This document shows positions 15,101 to 22,624 of a stretch of 27,982 bases of DNA, piece by piece; position 1 is the first letter of the stretch; each line of letters starts with the position of its first letter. This DNA comes from CAZEJK01 sp964512045 (lineage in GTDB: Bacteria; Acidobacteriota; Thermoanaerobaculia; Thermoanaerobaculales; Sulfomarinibacteraceae), in contig CAZEJK010000048.1 of assembly GCA_964512045.1 (NCBI GenBank), forward strand, positions 1-27,982, in the 5' to 3' direction. The notes beneath the pieces were generated by a model. That model had not been told where the DNA came from. It did no database searches and was given only the letters and a program-made list of their open reading frames with translations. A program made the position numbers and the translations under genes.

Positions 15101-15538
15101 AGCGAGCTTCCGGCTTCCGTGGCCGATCGGGCGCAGCAGATCCACTACGCGCCCGGCGGTTCCGGGCTCGCACGGCAGCTCGAGTCCACAGTGAGCGATC
15201 AGCTGCGATCCGGGGAGCGGCCGGTTGTTGTGGCACCATACTTCGTTCTGCGTGATGCTGGTCTGGTCGATCGGCAGGACGTTGTGGCCGTCGCCAGTAA
15301 CTGGCTGACAGACGGTCGGAAGCTGAGCTCCGGGCGTGACCTCGTACACCGAGTGTCGTGCCGACTGCTTCGCAACGGTCGCGAGACGCTCGAAGGGTTT
15401 CCGCTGTTTCGACGCCAGGACGGTGTGTACGCCATCACCCTCGATGCCGTTCCGGAGGAGTGCCGGCTTGACCTGGGACGCTGTGAGGAGCTGGTGAGAC
15501 GGTTCTTGAGTCGGTGGCTGGAGGTTGCGGTCGGATGA
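12119..15538 (+). CDS. divergent Lon-family ATP-dependent protease with extra N- and C-terminal regions
   Basis: At 1139 residues this is far longer than ordinary Lon (about 800). Residues about 355-465 resemble the Lon linker (TLKERIERARKDPRVPEAV, TLLAVPWG, HSHFGLERAKELV). The AAA+ module has Walker A GPPGVGKT (479-486), SLGGMRDESALRGHG, Walker B MFILDEADK (542-550), LLEILDPEQN, and LDRCQVVELGRYSVEEK with the Arg finger. The S16 protease domain has KKDGPSAG with Ser813 and VGGLDVKLE with Lys856; the 43-residue spacing equals that of the E. coli Lon dyad (Ser679/Lys722). So unfolding and proteolysis should work. The first 350 residues are helical and charged (HERIFDYFAFAFPGG, LRHQFHHITFPDHSEED) and do not look like the usual LAN substrate domain. 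The last 200 contain CAGCPGC (Cys981, 984, 987), a possible metal site. Substrates are probably selected by these regions. It is cytoplasmic. AAGGGA precedes the ATG at 12119. Confidence 0.9.
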   Translation: MLPITFDRHVLHSLPALDDAAAARVIHLLHTIAVRRVVPHLAAREDSDAMLLARAADRTAIARLEDAEGRLDLVSLLTSEKGRWAIQIHERIFDYFAFAFPGGERAPEQLTAEARRAFALAEFILRHQFHHITFPDHSEEDVIVADLAFVRAARQRDEAFATSLLEALTDETIGLRASGYLELLERDGEVADEEDYSATRARIGELLGEHVCFLCDAPAPLLQRVFTAQGPEERRELVMACLEQGGNPDLPVTRRSEHYRGALALLDAQRAEDEDGLRRLLGFLRERGADGAVLQEMELASDEDPLSAEPAWHRFVHALRTQVAQVGVTGDTVARRRHDGTAAHSSSTGEATLEGPVLTGETPRLTLKERIERARKDPRVPEAVLGTIDANQSNLEGHSKAKYTEFIETLLAVPWGRLNRLEVGPREFSLGLEHSHFGLERAKELVGDFFANLLWRYRDFDPQESSDWHRTGSAFLFVGPPGVGKTSLAISIAKTLGIPYHKVSLGGMRDESALRGHGFTYEGSKPGAIVQGLIKMDTMNGMFILDEADKTEPFAIATLLEILDPEQNHLFHDKFTMSTVDIDLSNCHFILTANTLETVPAPVLDRCQVVELGRYSVEEKVIIARRHLLPRLRAKHEIPESQVVFEPGFEDEHLRMIVRAYTLEAGVRQLELVLRTLLLRVQRRKVFEAGEDRVVLDHNLICDMLDTPVPPRTVQPEDLIGEVAALGVNPELGIGSLLPVQVTPIPGPGADGGGTVSVLHATGNLEKVMDESRKVATTAILHNADRLGVDPDRLKTPFHLHVMGSSSKKDGPSAGIAIALALTSQLTGQPVRRDVAATGEIGTRGRITGVGGLDVKLETAVHAGCKTLVIPRENLVGPAGIAGLPEALKRELQVLDFAEWRENRRSMDYEHQLLRVVAVGHLTEAWEVARLDTAALDEVEQRVVEHAEQFAQHAISDRPCPPNVVVKDDGELAGFGSPALCAGCPGCHLLVPSGSELPASVADRAQQIHYAPGGSGLARQLESTVSDQLRSGERPVVVAPYFVLRDAGLVDRQDVVAVASNWLTDGRKLSSGRDLVHRVSCRLLRNGRETLEGFPLFRRQDGVYAITLDAVPEECRLDLGRCEELVRRFLSRWLEVAVG

Positions 15539-15595
15539 TCGCTGGCCTTTCGGCGTTGAGTGACAACCCAGGTGCCGGTCGCTTTCCAGCCGGTC

Positions 15596-17059
15596 TCAGC
15601 GCTCGTACGACTCCCGCCGAGCCGCCTCGCTGAGGGGAATCAAGAACGCGAACGGATCGGGGAGCACCTTCGTGCGGGCTTCGGCCAGCGAGTGGCTGCC
15701 CGCGTACGAGACCGCCGACTGCAGGTGTCCGCGCATGCGCCGCAAGATATCCACCACAGAGCCCTTGTATGGAACCTGGAGCTCCTGGCCCTCTGGCGGC
15801 GTGGCAAGCGCTTCCTCGACATCGTCCTCGCTGTCGTACAGCGACTCCAGGACGGCCTGGGGAGAGGTCATCCCTCGATAGATCTTGAACTTGGTGTGGG
15901 TGGCCGGGTCCTCGATGACACGTCCTGGCGCCTCGTCGGTGCCGGAGAGGGCACTTCCGAGCATGACCGTTGAGGCGCCGCAGACCAGCGCGAGGAACAG
16001 GTCCTTGTCGTGGCGGATGCCACCGTCCGCGATGATCGGGACGGTGTCCTCGACGGCGCACCACGCCTCGCGGATCGCCTGAAGCTGGGGGACGCCCGCC
16101 GCCGTCTCCAGACGCGTTCGGCACCCGCGTCCAGGACCGACGCCGACCTTGATCGCGCTGGCGCCGCGCGCGGCCAGGAACCGCGCTCCTTCGCCGGTCG
16201 CGACGTTACCGCACACCAGGGGGATGTCAGGAAGGCTCGCGCGCACAGCCTCCATTGCACTCTCCATCACCTTCGAGTGGCCGTGCGCGATATCGATCAC
16301 CAGGCAGTCGGCGTCGGCTTCTGCCAGCGCCTGGGCCCGCTCCAGAAAGTCGCCGCGGGCGCCGATGGCAGCGCCGACCCGCAGCCGGCCCTTCGGATCC
16401 TTGGAGGCGAACGGTCTCTGGCGGAGGAACAGGAGGTCCTTGCGGGTGATCAGACCGTGGATCCGGCGCCCGGAGTCCACCAGTGGCAACCGCTCGATCC
16501 GGCGGTCGAACAGGATCTGCTCCGCCTCCTCTGGGCTGATCTGTGGAGCATGGGTGTGCAGTTTCTCGAACGGCGTCATGAACTCTGTGACCGGCCGGTC
16601 CTCGGTGCCCTGGGACCATGGAATATCGCGGTGGGACAGGAGCCCGGCGAGGATGCCGCTGCCCTCACTGGTCTCGATCAAGATCCCGGTAATGCTGTGA
16701 CGATGGGCGAACGCTCGGGCCTCGCGGATCGTCGCCGATGCCGGCAGACACAACGGGTTCTCGATGACGGCACCGTGCGATCGCTTGACACGCTCCACCG
16801 CCGCTGCTTGCTTGGCGATCGGCTGTCCGCGGTGGATGAAGCCGAACCCTCCCTCGAGCGCCATCGCCTTGCCCATCTCCGCGCCGGTGACGCTGTCCAT
16901 GTTCGCGGAGACGATCGGCAGCTCCAGGGGAAGGCCTTCCGCAAGCCGGGTGCGCAGCGAGATCGTCCTGCGACTGTCGCTGATGCCCTCCTGTGGGCGA
17001 AACAAGAAGTCGGCGAAGGTCCGACCGACCCAGCGCGGGTCGATGGATCGTGGGCTCAT
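15596..17059 (-). CDS. IMP dehydrogenase / GMP reductase family protein with CBS pair (GuaB1-like)
   Basis: A 487-residue TIM-barrel enzyme of purine metabolism. Seen: an N-terminal DFLFRPQEGISD, ELPIVSANMDSVTG, two CBS domains inserted at about 95-212 (ITGILIET, VTEFMTPFEKLHTHAPQ, LPLVDSGRRIHGLITRKDL), IDIAHGHSKVM, VCGNVATGEGARFL, the Cys loop KVGVGPGRGCRTRLE with Cys313, IIADGGIRHDKD and the flap EGQELQVPYKG (423-433). The loop normally reads GPGSxCTTR; here it is GPGRGCRTR. The Arg-Tyr pair that IMP dehydrogenase uses to hydrolyse its covalent intermediate is not found between RGMTS and PPEG. The flap resembles GMP reductase instead. It may therefore be a GMP reductase (GMP to IMP) or a regulatory paralogue, despite general likeness to guaB. 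GGAGG six bases before the ATG at 17059 fixes the start. It is convergent with the Lon gene. Confidence 0.85.
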   Translation of the reverse strand: MSPRSIDPRWVGRTFADFLFRPQEGISDSRRTISLRTRLAEGLPLELPIVSANMDSVTGAEMGKAMALEGGFGFIHRGQPIAKQAAAVERVKRSHGAVIENPLCLPASATIREARAFAHRHSITGILIETSEGSGILAGLLSHRDIPWSQGTEDRPVTEFMTPFEKLHTHAPQISPEEAEQILFDRRIERLPLVDSGRRIHGLITRKDLLFLRQRPFASKDPKGRLRVGAAIGARGDFLERAQALAEADADCLVIDIAHGHSKVMESAMEAVRASLPDIPLVCGNVATGEGARFLAARGASAIKVGVGPGRGCRTRLETAAGVPQLQAIREAWCAVEDTVPIIADGGIRHDKDLFLALVCGASTVMLGSALSGTDEAPGRVIEDPATHTKFKIYRGMTSPQAVLESLYDSEDDVEEALATPPEGQELQVPYKGSVVDILRRMRGHLQSAVSYAGSHSLAEARTKVLPDPFAFLIPLSEAARRESYER

Positions 17060-17205
17060 GCGAGGCCTCCGGAGCAGGGAAGTGGCGTCTGCGAGTGCAT
17101 CCAGAGCTGACAGTATAGCAACCGGAGATGCCGTCCGCTTCGGGTACCATGGGGCGCGATGAGGCGACGAGCGAGGAGTCACCTGTCGATGTGGAGGGAG
17201 CACCT

Positions 17206-19263
17206 GTGCCCTGGATGAGGACCGCGTGCCCGCGCAACTGCTACTCGACCTGTAGCCTTCGCGTCCTCGTGGAGAACGGGCAGGTGCGGGCGGTGGAGGC
17301 CGATCCGGCCAACATGGCCACGGCGGGTGGCCCGTGTCTGAAGGGGCTTGCCTATGTGGAGCGGGTGGCATCGCCGCAGCGCCTCCGGACGCCGCTGATG
17401 CGCAGGCCTGACGGTAGCCGGCACGAGGTCACCTGGGACGAGGCCCTCGACAGGATCGCCGGGACGCTGCAGCGTCTGCGCGGGGAGCTCGGTCCGCAGT
17501 CAGTGGCGTATGTGGCCGGCAGCGGCACGAAGGGGCTTCTCAACGGTGCGGCCGAGGAGTTCTGGGAGCTGTACGGCGGCTGCACCACGACCTATGGCGA
17601 TCTCTGTTGGCCCGCGGGGTTGGAGGCAACACGCCTCACGCTAGGTGACAACCGGCACTCGGCGCCGGGGGACCTGTCCGCCGCGCGGATGATCGTGCTG
17701 TGGGGGAAGAACCCCGCGGAGACGAACGTCCATCAGATGGCGTTCATCCGCGATGCTCAGGATGCTGGAGCGCGACTGGTCGTGATCGATCCCCGTCGGA
17801 CGGACTCCGCCGAGGGCGCCGATCTCCTGATCCAGCCGCGGCCGGGGACTGATGGCGCCCTCGCGCTCGGGGTGGCGCGGTTGCTGGTGGAGCGCGGCTG
17901 GATCGACTCGGAGTTTGTCGAACGGCATGTGCTCGGCTTCGAGACGTTCGCTGTCATGCTCCGCGAGTACTCGGTTGAGCGAGTGGCTGGAGTTACGGGT
18001 GTGCCGTGCTCGACCATCGAGGAGCTGGCGAGCCTGTTCGGCACGGTTCGGCCTGCCACACTGTGTGCCGGTTTCGGGATGCAGCGGTACACCAACTCCG
18101 GTCAGACGATGCGTGCGTTGATCTCGTTGCTGGCGTTGACCGGCAACCTCGGACGGCCCGGGGCGGGTTGGGTGTATGCGAACCTGCAGAGCCATGTGTT
18201 CTCCTCCCCGCGTGATCCGCTCGCGTTCTATCCTCCCGATCCCGTCGACGCTGCCGGCCCGGTGCGGGTGTCGCTGCCGATCGCCCGGCTCGGCGCGGCG
18301 CTGATGGAGCAACGCGATCCGCCGGTGCGCGCCGTGTGGATCGAGCGCGGCAACCCGGTGACCCAGTGTCCCGAGACGGCGAGCACCCTGGCGGCGCTGC
18401 GTGCGATGGACCTGGTGGTGGTCGTGGATCAGTTCCTCACCGATACGGCGCGTGAGGCCGACGTGGTCTTGCCAGCCAAGAGCTTCCTCGAGCAGACCGA
18501 TGTCATCACGGCCTACTGGCACCACATGATCCAGCTGAGGCCGCAGGTGGTTGCGCCGCCACCCGAGGTCCTTCCTGAGACCGAGATCTACTGGCGGTTG
18601 GCCGCGCGGCTGGGGGTGGGGCTGGACGATCGTCGTGCCGCCTTGCCGGAGCCGGGTGAGGCTGGCGTGCTCGACTGGCTGGGGCGCCGGCTGGCACCGT
18701 GGCCCGAGCTGTCTCTCGAGAGGCTGCGGCAGGGTCTGGTGCCAGCGCCCGGTGCGGAGGATGTGGCGTGGTCCCGGCTCGAGTTTCCAACCCCATCAGG
18801 CCGCATTGAGCTGCGCTCGGAGCAGGCTGCGCAGCTCTGGGACGTGGATCCGCTGCCGCGGTGGAGCGAGCCGGTGGAGCCGGTGCATGAAGCTGCGGAG
18901 GATGCTGGCCTGGCGCTGTTGACACCGAACAGCCAGTACCGGATCCACTCGCAGTTCGGCAACCTCGAGATGATCCGCGCGCTCGATCCGGGACCGGTGG
19001 TTGCCATCCACCCCGACGATGCGGCGCAGCGATCGGTTGCAGACGGCGCACTGGTGCGAGTGCACAACACCAACGGCGCCCTCGAGCTGCCGGCACGACT
19101 CGACGCCGGAGTGCGACCGGGATGTGTGGTCATCGTCAACGGCTGGTGGATGGCGGATGGCCCGGGAGGCGGGGTCAACCAGCTCTCGCGAGCACGGGAG
19201 ACGGATCTCGGACACGGTGCAGCGTTTCACGATACCCGCGTGCGGGTGGAGGCGCTGGAATGA
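17206..19263 (+). CDS. molybdopterin oxidoreductase catalytic subunit (DMSO reductase family)
   Basis: A 685-residue Mo/W-bisMGD enzyme. The N-terminal [4Fe-4S] motif is CPRNCYSTC with a fourth Cys (C8, C12, C16, C44; CX3CX3CX27C). It is followed by the standard family blocks: GPCLKGLAYVERVASPQRLR, VTWDEALDRIAG, VLWGKNPAETN, LVVIDPRRTDSAEGADLLIQ, PGTDGALALG, LTGNLGRPGAGW, FLTDTAREADVVLPAKSFLEQTD, and a C-terminal MGD-binding domain (LLTPNSQYRIHSQFGN, VNGWWMADGPGGGVNQLSR). Cys134 (YGDLCWPAG) is the likely Mo ligand. No Tat signal is seen, so the active site probably faces the cytoplasm. The substrate is not predictable. The GTG at 17206 is preferred (GGAGGG seven bases upstream, Cys motif right after); ATGs at 17128 and 17149 would add an acidic non-family tail. 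Its stop overlaps the next ATG by four bases (ATGA). Confidence 0.88.
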   Translation: MPWMRTACPRNCYSTCSLRVLVENGQVRAVEADPANMATAGGPCLKGLAYVERVASPQRLRTPLMRRPDGSRHEVTWDEALDRIAGTLQRLRGELGPQSVAYVAGSGTKGLLNGAAEEFWELYGGCTTTYGDLCWPAGLEATRLTLGDNRHSAPGDLSAARMIVLWGKNPAETNVHQMAFIRDAQDAGARLVVIDPRRTDSAEGADLLIQPRPGTDGALALGVARLLVERGWIDSEFVERHVLGFETFAVMLREYSVERVAGVTGVPCSTIEELASLFGTVRPATLCAGFGMQRYTNSGQTMRALISLLALTGNLGRPGAGWVYANLQSHVFSSPRDPLAFYPPDPVDAAGPVRVSLPIARLGAALMEQRDPPVRAVWIERGNPVTQCPETASTLAALRAMDLVVVVDQFLTDTAREADVVLPAKSFLEQTDVITAYWHHMIQLRPQVVAPPPEVLPETEIYWRLAARLGVGLDDRRAALPEPGEAGVLDWLGRRLAPWPELSLERLRQGLVPAPGAEDVAWSRLEFPTPSGRIELRSEQAAQLWDVDPLPRWSEPVEPVHEAAEDAGLALLTPNSQYRIHSQFGNLEMIRALDPGPVVAIHPDDAAQRSVADGALVRVHNTNGALELPARLDAGVRPGCVVIVNGWWMADGPGGGVNQLSRARETDLGHGAAFHDTRVRVEALE

Positions 19264-20603
19264 GTCGCCTCGGGTTTGTCCTCGACCTGGATCGGTGCAC
19301 GGGCTGCGGGGCGTGTGTGCTCGGGTGTCAGATCGCCAACCGCCTGTCGCCGCACCAAAGCTGGCGTCGCGTCGACTCGTTCAACCGCGAGCGGTATCCG
19401 GGTCTTCCGGTGGTGCATCTGTCGTTGGGGTGCTTCCATTGCGAGGATCCGGCGTGCGCCAACGGCTGTCCCGCGCGAGCACTCCGTCGCGACCCGCAGA
19501 CGGGGACTGTGCAGCTCGACCCGACTCGGTGCCTGGGCTGTCGCTACTGTACGTGGCTGTGTCCGTTCGGCGCTCCACGGTTTGACCAGCGGCAGGGAAC
19601 GGTGGCCAAGTGCACGCTGTGCATCGACAGAGTCAGGGACGGTCTGGATCCGGGGTGCGTCACGGCCTGCCCGACCGGCGCACTGACCGTGGTCGACAAC
19701 GATGCGGACGCATCCGACGAGCCAGCACAGTGGGCACCGGGTATGCCAGGTCGCGAGCTGGGCCCGGCACTGACGGTTCGTCGCCTGCGGCGTCGAGGTC
19801 CGCCACAGATGGCTCCAGTACCGCCACCCGTGGCTCCCGCGCCGCAGCCACCGGTGCGCTCGTGGGCCAACGTTGCAAGAGAGTGGTCGCTGCTGGTGTT
19901 CAGCCTGGTTGTGGTCGCCAGCGTCGGCTGGTTTCTCGGAGATCTCGCCGGGGGACCCGCCATTGTGCTGCCGGGGTGGCTCACGCTCGGGCTGGTGGCA
20001 GGCCTCGTGGCGACAGCGCACCTCGGTCGTCCTGAGCGGGCGTGGCGCGCGGTGGGCAACCTCCGCCGCTCGTGGGTCAGCCGCGAGGTGGTGCTGTTCG
20101 GGTTGTTCCTGGTTGGCGGGGTCGGTGTCAGCGTGCTGTCGCTGAGTCCATGGCCCGACGCGGTGGTTGCTGTGCTCGGTCTGGCGACGGTGCTGGCGGT
20201 GGATATGGTCTACCGGATCCGGCGCCAGGAGCATCCGATGGTGCCGCACAGCGCGATGGCGACCCTGACGACGCTGCTCGTGGCGTCGATCCTCGCCGAG
20301 CTGATCTGGCTCACAGTCGGGCTGGCCGTCGTGAAGACGGGGCTGTACCTGTGGCGTGCGCGTCGCTTTCGTGATGTGGGTGTGCGTGCCGTGGTGCGCC
20401 TCGGGGCGCTTGCTGCGGGGCTGGTTCTCCTGTGGAGCGGACATCCCGCACCTGGGTGGTTCGTGCTCGCGGGCGGCGAGGCGATCGATCGGGCGGAGCT
20501 GTACGCGGAGCTTCGGTTCCTGGATCCGACGCTTCAGGTGCAGCGGGATCTGCTCCATTCGGAGCAAGGACGTCCCGCCTCGTCGGCGCAGGTGATCGAC
20601 TGA
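19260..20603 (+). CDS. fused DmsB-like ferredoxin and DmsC-like membrane anchor
   Basis: A 447-residue fusion of two subunits normally encoded separately. Residues 1-145 are a four-cluster ferredoxin: 16 Cys in four groups (13/16/19/23, 58/61/66/70, 91/94/97/101, 118/121/133/137), as in DmsB/PsrB/NrfC proteins. A Pro/Ala-rich linker (about 180-200) leads into a polytopic membrane domain of seven to eight helices like DmsC (GLVATAHLGRPERAWRAVGN, SWVSREVVLFGLFL, LAGGEAIDRAELYAELRFLD). DmsC takes electrons from menaquinol, DmsB passes them to the Mo subunit. Here one polypeptide should link the quinone pool to the upstream catalytic subunit, with which it forms an ATGA-overlapping two-gene operon. 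The ferredoxin has no signal peptide, which fits a cytoplasmic side location. Electron flow could also be the reverse. Confidence 0.9.
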   Translation: MSRLGFVLDLDRCTGCGACVLGCQIANRLSPHQSWRRVDSFNRERYPGLPVVHLSLGCFHCEDPACANGCPARALRRDPQTGTVQLDPTRCLGCRYCTWLCPFGAPRFDQRQGTVAKCTLCIDRVRDGLDPGCVTACPTGALTVVDNDADASDEPAQWAPGMPGRELGPALTVRRLRRRGPPQMAPVPPPVAPAPQPPVRSWANVAREWSLLVFSLVVVASVGWFLGDLAGGPAIVLPGWLTLGLVAGLVATAHLGRPERAWRAVGNLRRSWVSREVVLFGLFLVGGVGVSVLSLSPWPDAVVAVLGLATVLAVDMVYRIRRQEHPMVPHSAMATLTTLLVASILAELIWLTVGLAVVKTGLYLWRARRFRDVGVRAVVRLGALAAGLVLLWSGHPAPGWFVLAGGEAIDRAELYAELRFLDPTLQVQRDLLHSEQGRPASSAQVID

Positions 20604-20648
20604 AGCACCCCACGTCTTCGAGAATGTGAGGCATCCGCCTGGGGTGCT
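20604..20648 (+). terminator. 9-bp perfect inverted repeat after the dms-like operon
   Basis: AGCACCCCA (20604-20612) and TGGGGTGCT (20640-20648) are perfect complements separated by 27 bases. It starts right after the stop of the fused subunit gene. The long loop and lack of a T-tract make it a weak intrinsic terminator; mRNA-end protection or a protein site is also possible. Confidence 0.45.
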
Positions 20649-20749
20649 CGTGCGTCTATGGGGGTTCGCCCGATGGTCAGGATTTTACAAGCTTCTCTGC
20701 AAGAAAATGCGCGCTCACGCTGCGCTGCGGCAATATAGAGTGCGTCTCA

Positions 20750-20766
20750 ATTCATATTTGTTGAAT
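20750..20766. promoter_or_regulatory. small palindrome upstream of korA, candidate operator
   Basis: ATTCA (20750-20754) and TGAAT (20762-20766) are separated by seven bases in the only AT-rich patch of this spacer, about 75 bases before the korA start. It does not match the Rex, FNR or CRP consensus. No clear -35/-10 pair was found. Confidence 0.25.
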
Positions 20767-20839
20767 AAACGTGGACTTTTCATCCGGGGCGGAGCACAAT
20801 CCCGTGAGCGGCAGACGGCCGCGTAAGGAGGACACCAGG

Positions 20840-22624
20840 ATGGCAGTGGGTGATCTCACGCTCGCGATGGTCGGCTCCGGCGGGGATGGCGTTGTGACGA
20901 TGGGTGACATGGTCATCCAGGCTGGCGCCAAGGTCGGGCTGAACGGTATGAAGAGCGAGGCGTACGGACCGCAGATCCGCGGCGGAGAGTCGTCGTGTAT
21001 GGTTCGGCTGAGCTCGGACTTCATCTTTGCCCAGGGAGATGAGGTCGAGGTCTTGGTTGTGTTCAACTGGCAGGACTTCGCGCGCTTCAAGGGCGAGCTG
21101 ATCGCCACGAAGAGCGCGGTGATCCTGTACGAAGCCTCTGACGACACGCCGCGGGAGGAGATTCACCTCGGCGCGGAGAGCGATGAGCGTCGCTGGATTC
21201 CGGTGCCGTTCATCGAGATTGCCAAGGAGTCCGCCGGGACCACCCTTGCCAAGAACATCGTGACTCTGGGCCTGCTGTCGAAGATGTTCGGTCTGCCGGA
21301 AGAGCCGTTGCGTGCTGCAGTTGCCAAGAGGTTTGCCAAGAAGAAGGCCGAGGTCGGCGAGGCCAACCTCAAGGGCTTCGACGCCGGCGTCGAGTTTGCC
21401 AGCAAGATCGCCGAGGACGTATCGGACAAGTACTTCGAGTACGAAGAGCGCGATCCGCTCTTGGTGATGTCGGGTAATGAGCTGGTCGCCGTCGCCGGGC
21501 TCCATGCCGGATGTCGGTTCTTCGCGGGCTATCCGATCACACCGTCGTCTGAGGTGCTGCACTTCCTCTCGGAGTGGATGCCTCGAATGGGCGGGTCGAT
21601 CATCCAGACCGAGGACGAGCTCTCCGCGATCGGTGCGGTGATCGGTGCGTCATTTGCTGGCAAGAAGGCGATGACCGCGACGTCGGGGCCCGGCCTGGCG
21701 CTCATGACCGAGATGATCGGTCTGGCTTCGATGGCCGAGATCCCAGCCGTGATTGTTGACGTCCAGCGCGGGGGACCCTCCACCGGTATCCCCACCAAGA
21801 GCGAGCAGTCCGATCTGTGGCAGGCGGTGTGGGGCTCCCATGGCGACGCCCCGCGCGTCGTGCTCGCTCCGTGCGATGTCGAGGACTGCTTCCACGCGAC
21901 CGTGGCGGCGTTCAACATCGCCGAGGAGTACCAGATCCCGGTCATCGTCCTGTCGGACCAGTTCATCGGCCAGCGCCGGGAGACCTTCTCTGCGCTGACG
22001 CTCAAGCACGTGGTCGAGGAACGGTTGACGCCGAGTGCCGACGAGCTCCACGGCGAGTACCAGCGGTACAAGATGACCGAGTCCGGCGTGTCGCCGATGA
22101 CCTGCCCAGGAATGAAGGGTGGTGAGTACCAGACCAACGGCCTCGAGCACGACGAGGCGGGTCGGCCGACCTCCATGTTCCTGATCCACGAAGAGATGAA
22201 TCGCAAGAGGTACCGCAAGCTCCGGCCGGTGCGGGACAACTACAGCTTCTTCCGTCGGTACGGCTCGGAGGAGGCCGATGTCGGGATCTTGTGCTGGGGC
22301 TCATCCAAGGGCCCGGTGAAGGAGGCAGTCTTGCGCGCCAACGCCCGGGGCCAGAAGGTCGCGGCGTTCGTACCGCAGGTGCTGTACCCGTTCCCGAAGC
22401 ACGAGTTTGATCAGTTCCTGAAGAACATTCAGGAGTTCATCGTGATCGAGCAGAGCTACTCTGCGCAGTTCTACAAGTACTTGCGGACGTTTATCGACCT
22501 GCCGGAGCTGCACACCTACGTGTACAAGCGCTCGGGCGGCAAGAACTTGACGGTCGCTGAGGTCGAGCACAGGATCCAGAAGGTCGTGGACCTCGGATCG
22601 GCTCGACGGGAGGTGCTGGTATGA
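20840..22624 (+). CDS. korA: 2-oxoacid:ferredoxin oxidoreductase, fused gamma-alpha subunit
   Basis: A 594-residue subunit combining gamma and alpha domains. The gamma domain (residues 1-190) begins LTLAMVGSGGDGVVTMGDMV and has GPQIRGGESSCMVRLS. The alpha domain (about 210-594) has GNELVAVAGLHAGCRFFAGYPITPSSE, IIQTEDELSAIGAVIGASFAG, TSGPGLALMTEMIGLASMAE and VDVQRGGPSTGIPTKSEQSD, all typical of KorA/VorB/OorA proteins. With KorB it oxidises a 2-oxoacid such as 2-oxoglutarate plus CoA to acyl-CoA and CO2 while reducing ferredoxin, or runs in reverse to fix CO2. It is a cytoplasmic, oxygen-sensitive enzyme. The ATG at 20840 is eight bases after AAGGAGG. The stop overlaps the korB start by four bases (ATGA). 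Substrate choice between 2-oxoglutarate and other oxoacids is not settled by sequence. Confidence 0.9.
   Translation: MAVGDLTLAMVGSGGDGVVTMGDMVIQAGAKVGLNGMKSEAYGPQIRGGESSCMVRLSSDFIFAQGDEVEVLVVFNWQDFARFKGELIATKSAVILYEASDDTPREEIHLGAESDERRWIPVPFIEIAKESAGTTLAKNIVTLGLLSKMFGLPEEPLRAAVAKRFAKKKAEVGEANLKGFDAGVEFASKIAEDVSDKYFEYEERDPLLVMSGNELVAVAGLHAGCRFFAGYPITPSSEVLHFLSEWMPRMGGSIIQTEDELSAIGAVIGASFAGKKAMTATSGPGLALMTEMIGLASMAEIPAVIVDVQRGGPSTGIPTKSEQSDLWQAVWGSHGDAPRVVLAPCDVEDCFHATVAAFNIAEEYQIPVIVLSDQFIGQRRETFSALTLKHVVEERLTPSADELHGEYQRYKMTESGVSPMTCPGMKGGEYQTNGLEHDEAGRPTSMFLIHEEMNRKRYRKLRPVRDNYSFFRRYGSEEADVGILCWGSSKGPVKEAVLRANARGQKVAAFVPQVLYPFPKHEFDQFLKNIQEFIVIEQSYSAQFYKYLRTFIDLPELHTYVYKRSGGKNLTVAEVEHRIQKVVDLGSARREVLV

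Noticed and set aside
13451..15349. 632-codon minus-strand frame inside the Lon gene
   Set aside because: Antisense to Walker and Ser-Lys motifs; His/Arg/Leu-rich, typical of GC-rich shadow frames.
20626..20826. 66-codon frame between the dms-like operon and korA
   Set aside because: It begins inside the inverted repeat and ends at the korA ribosome site; no ribosome site of its own and no family.
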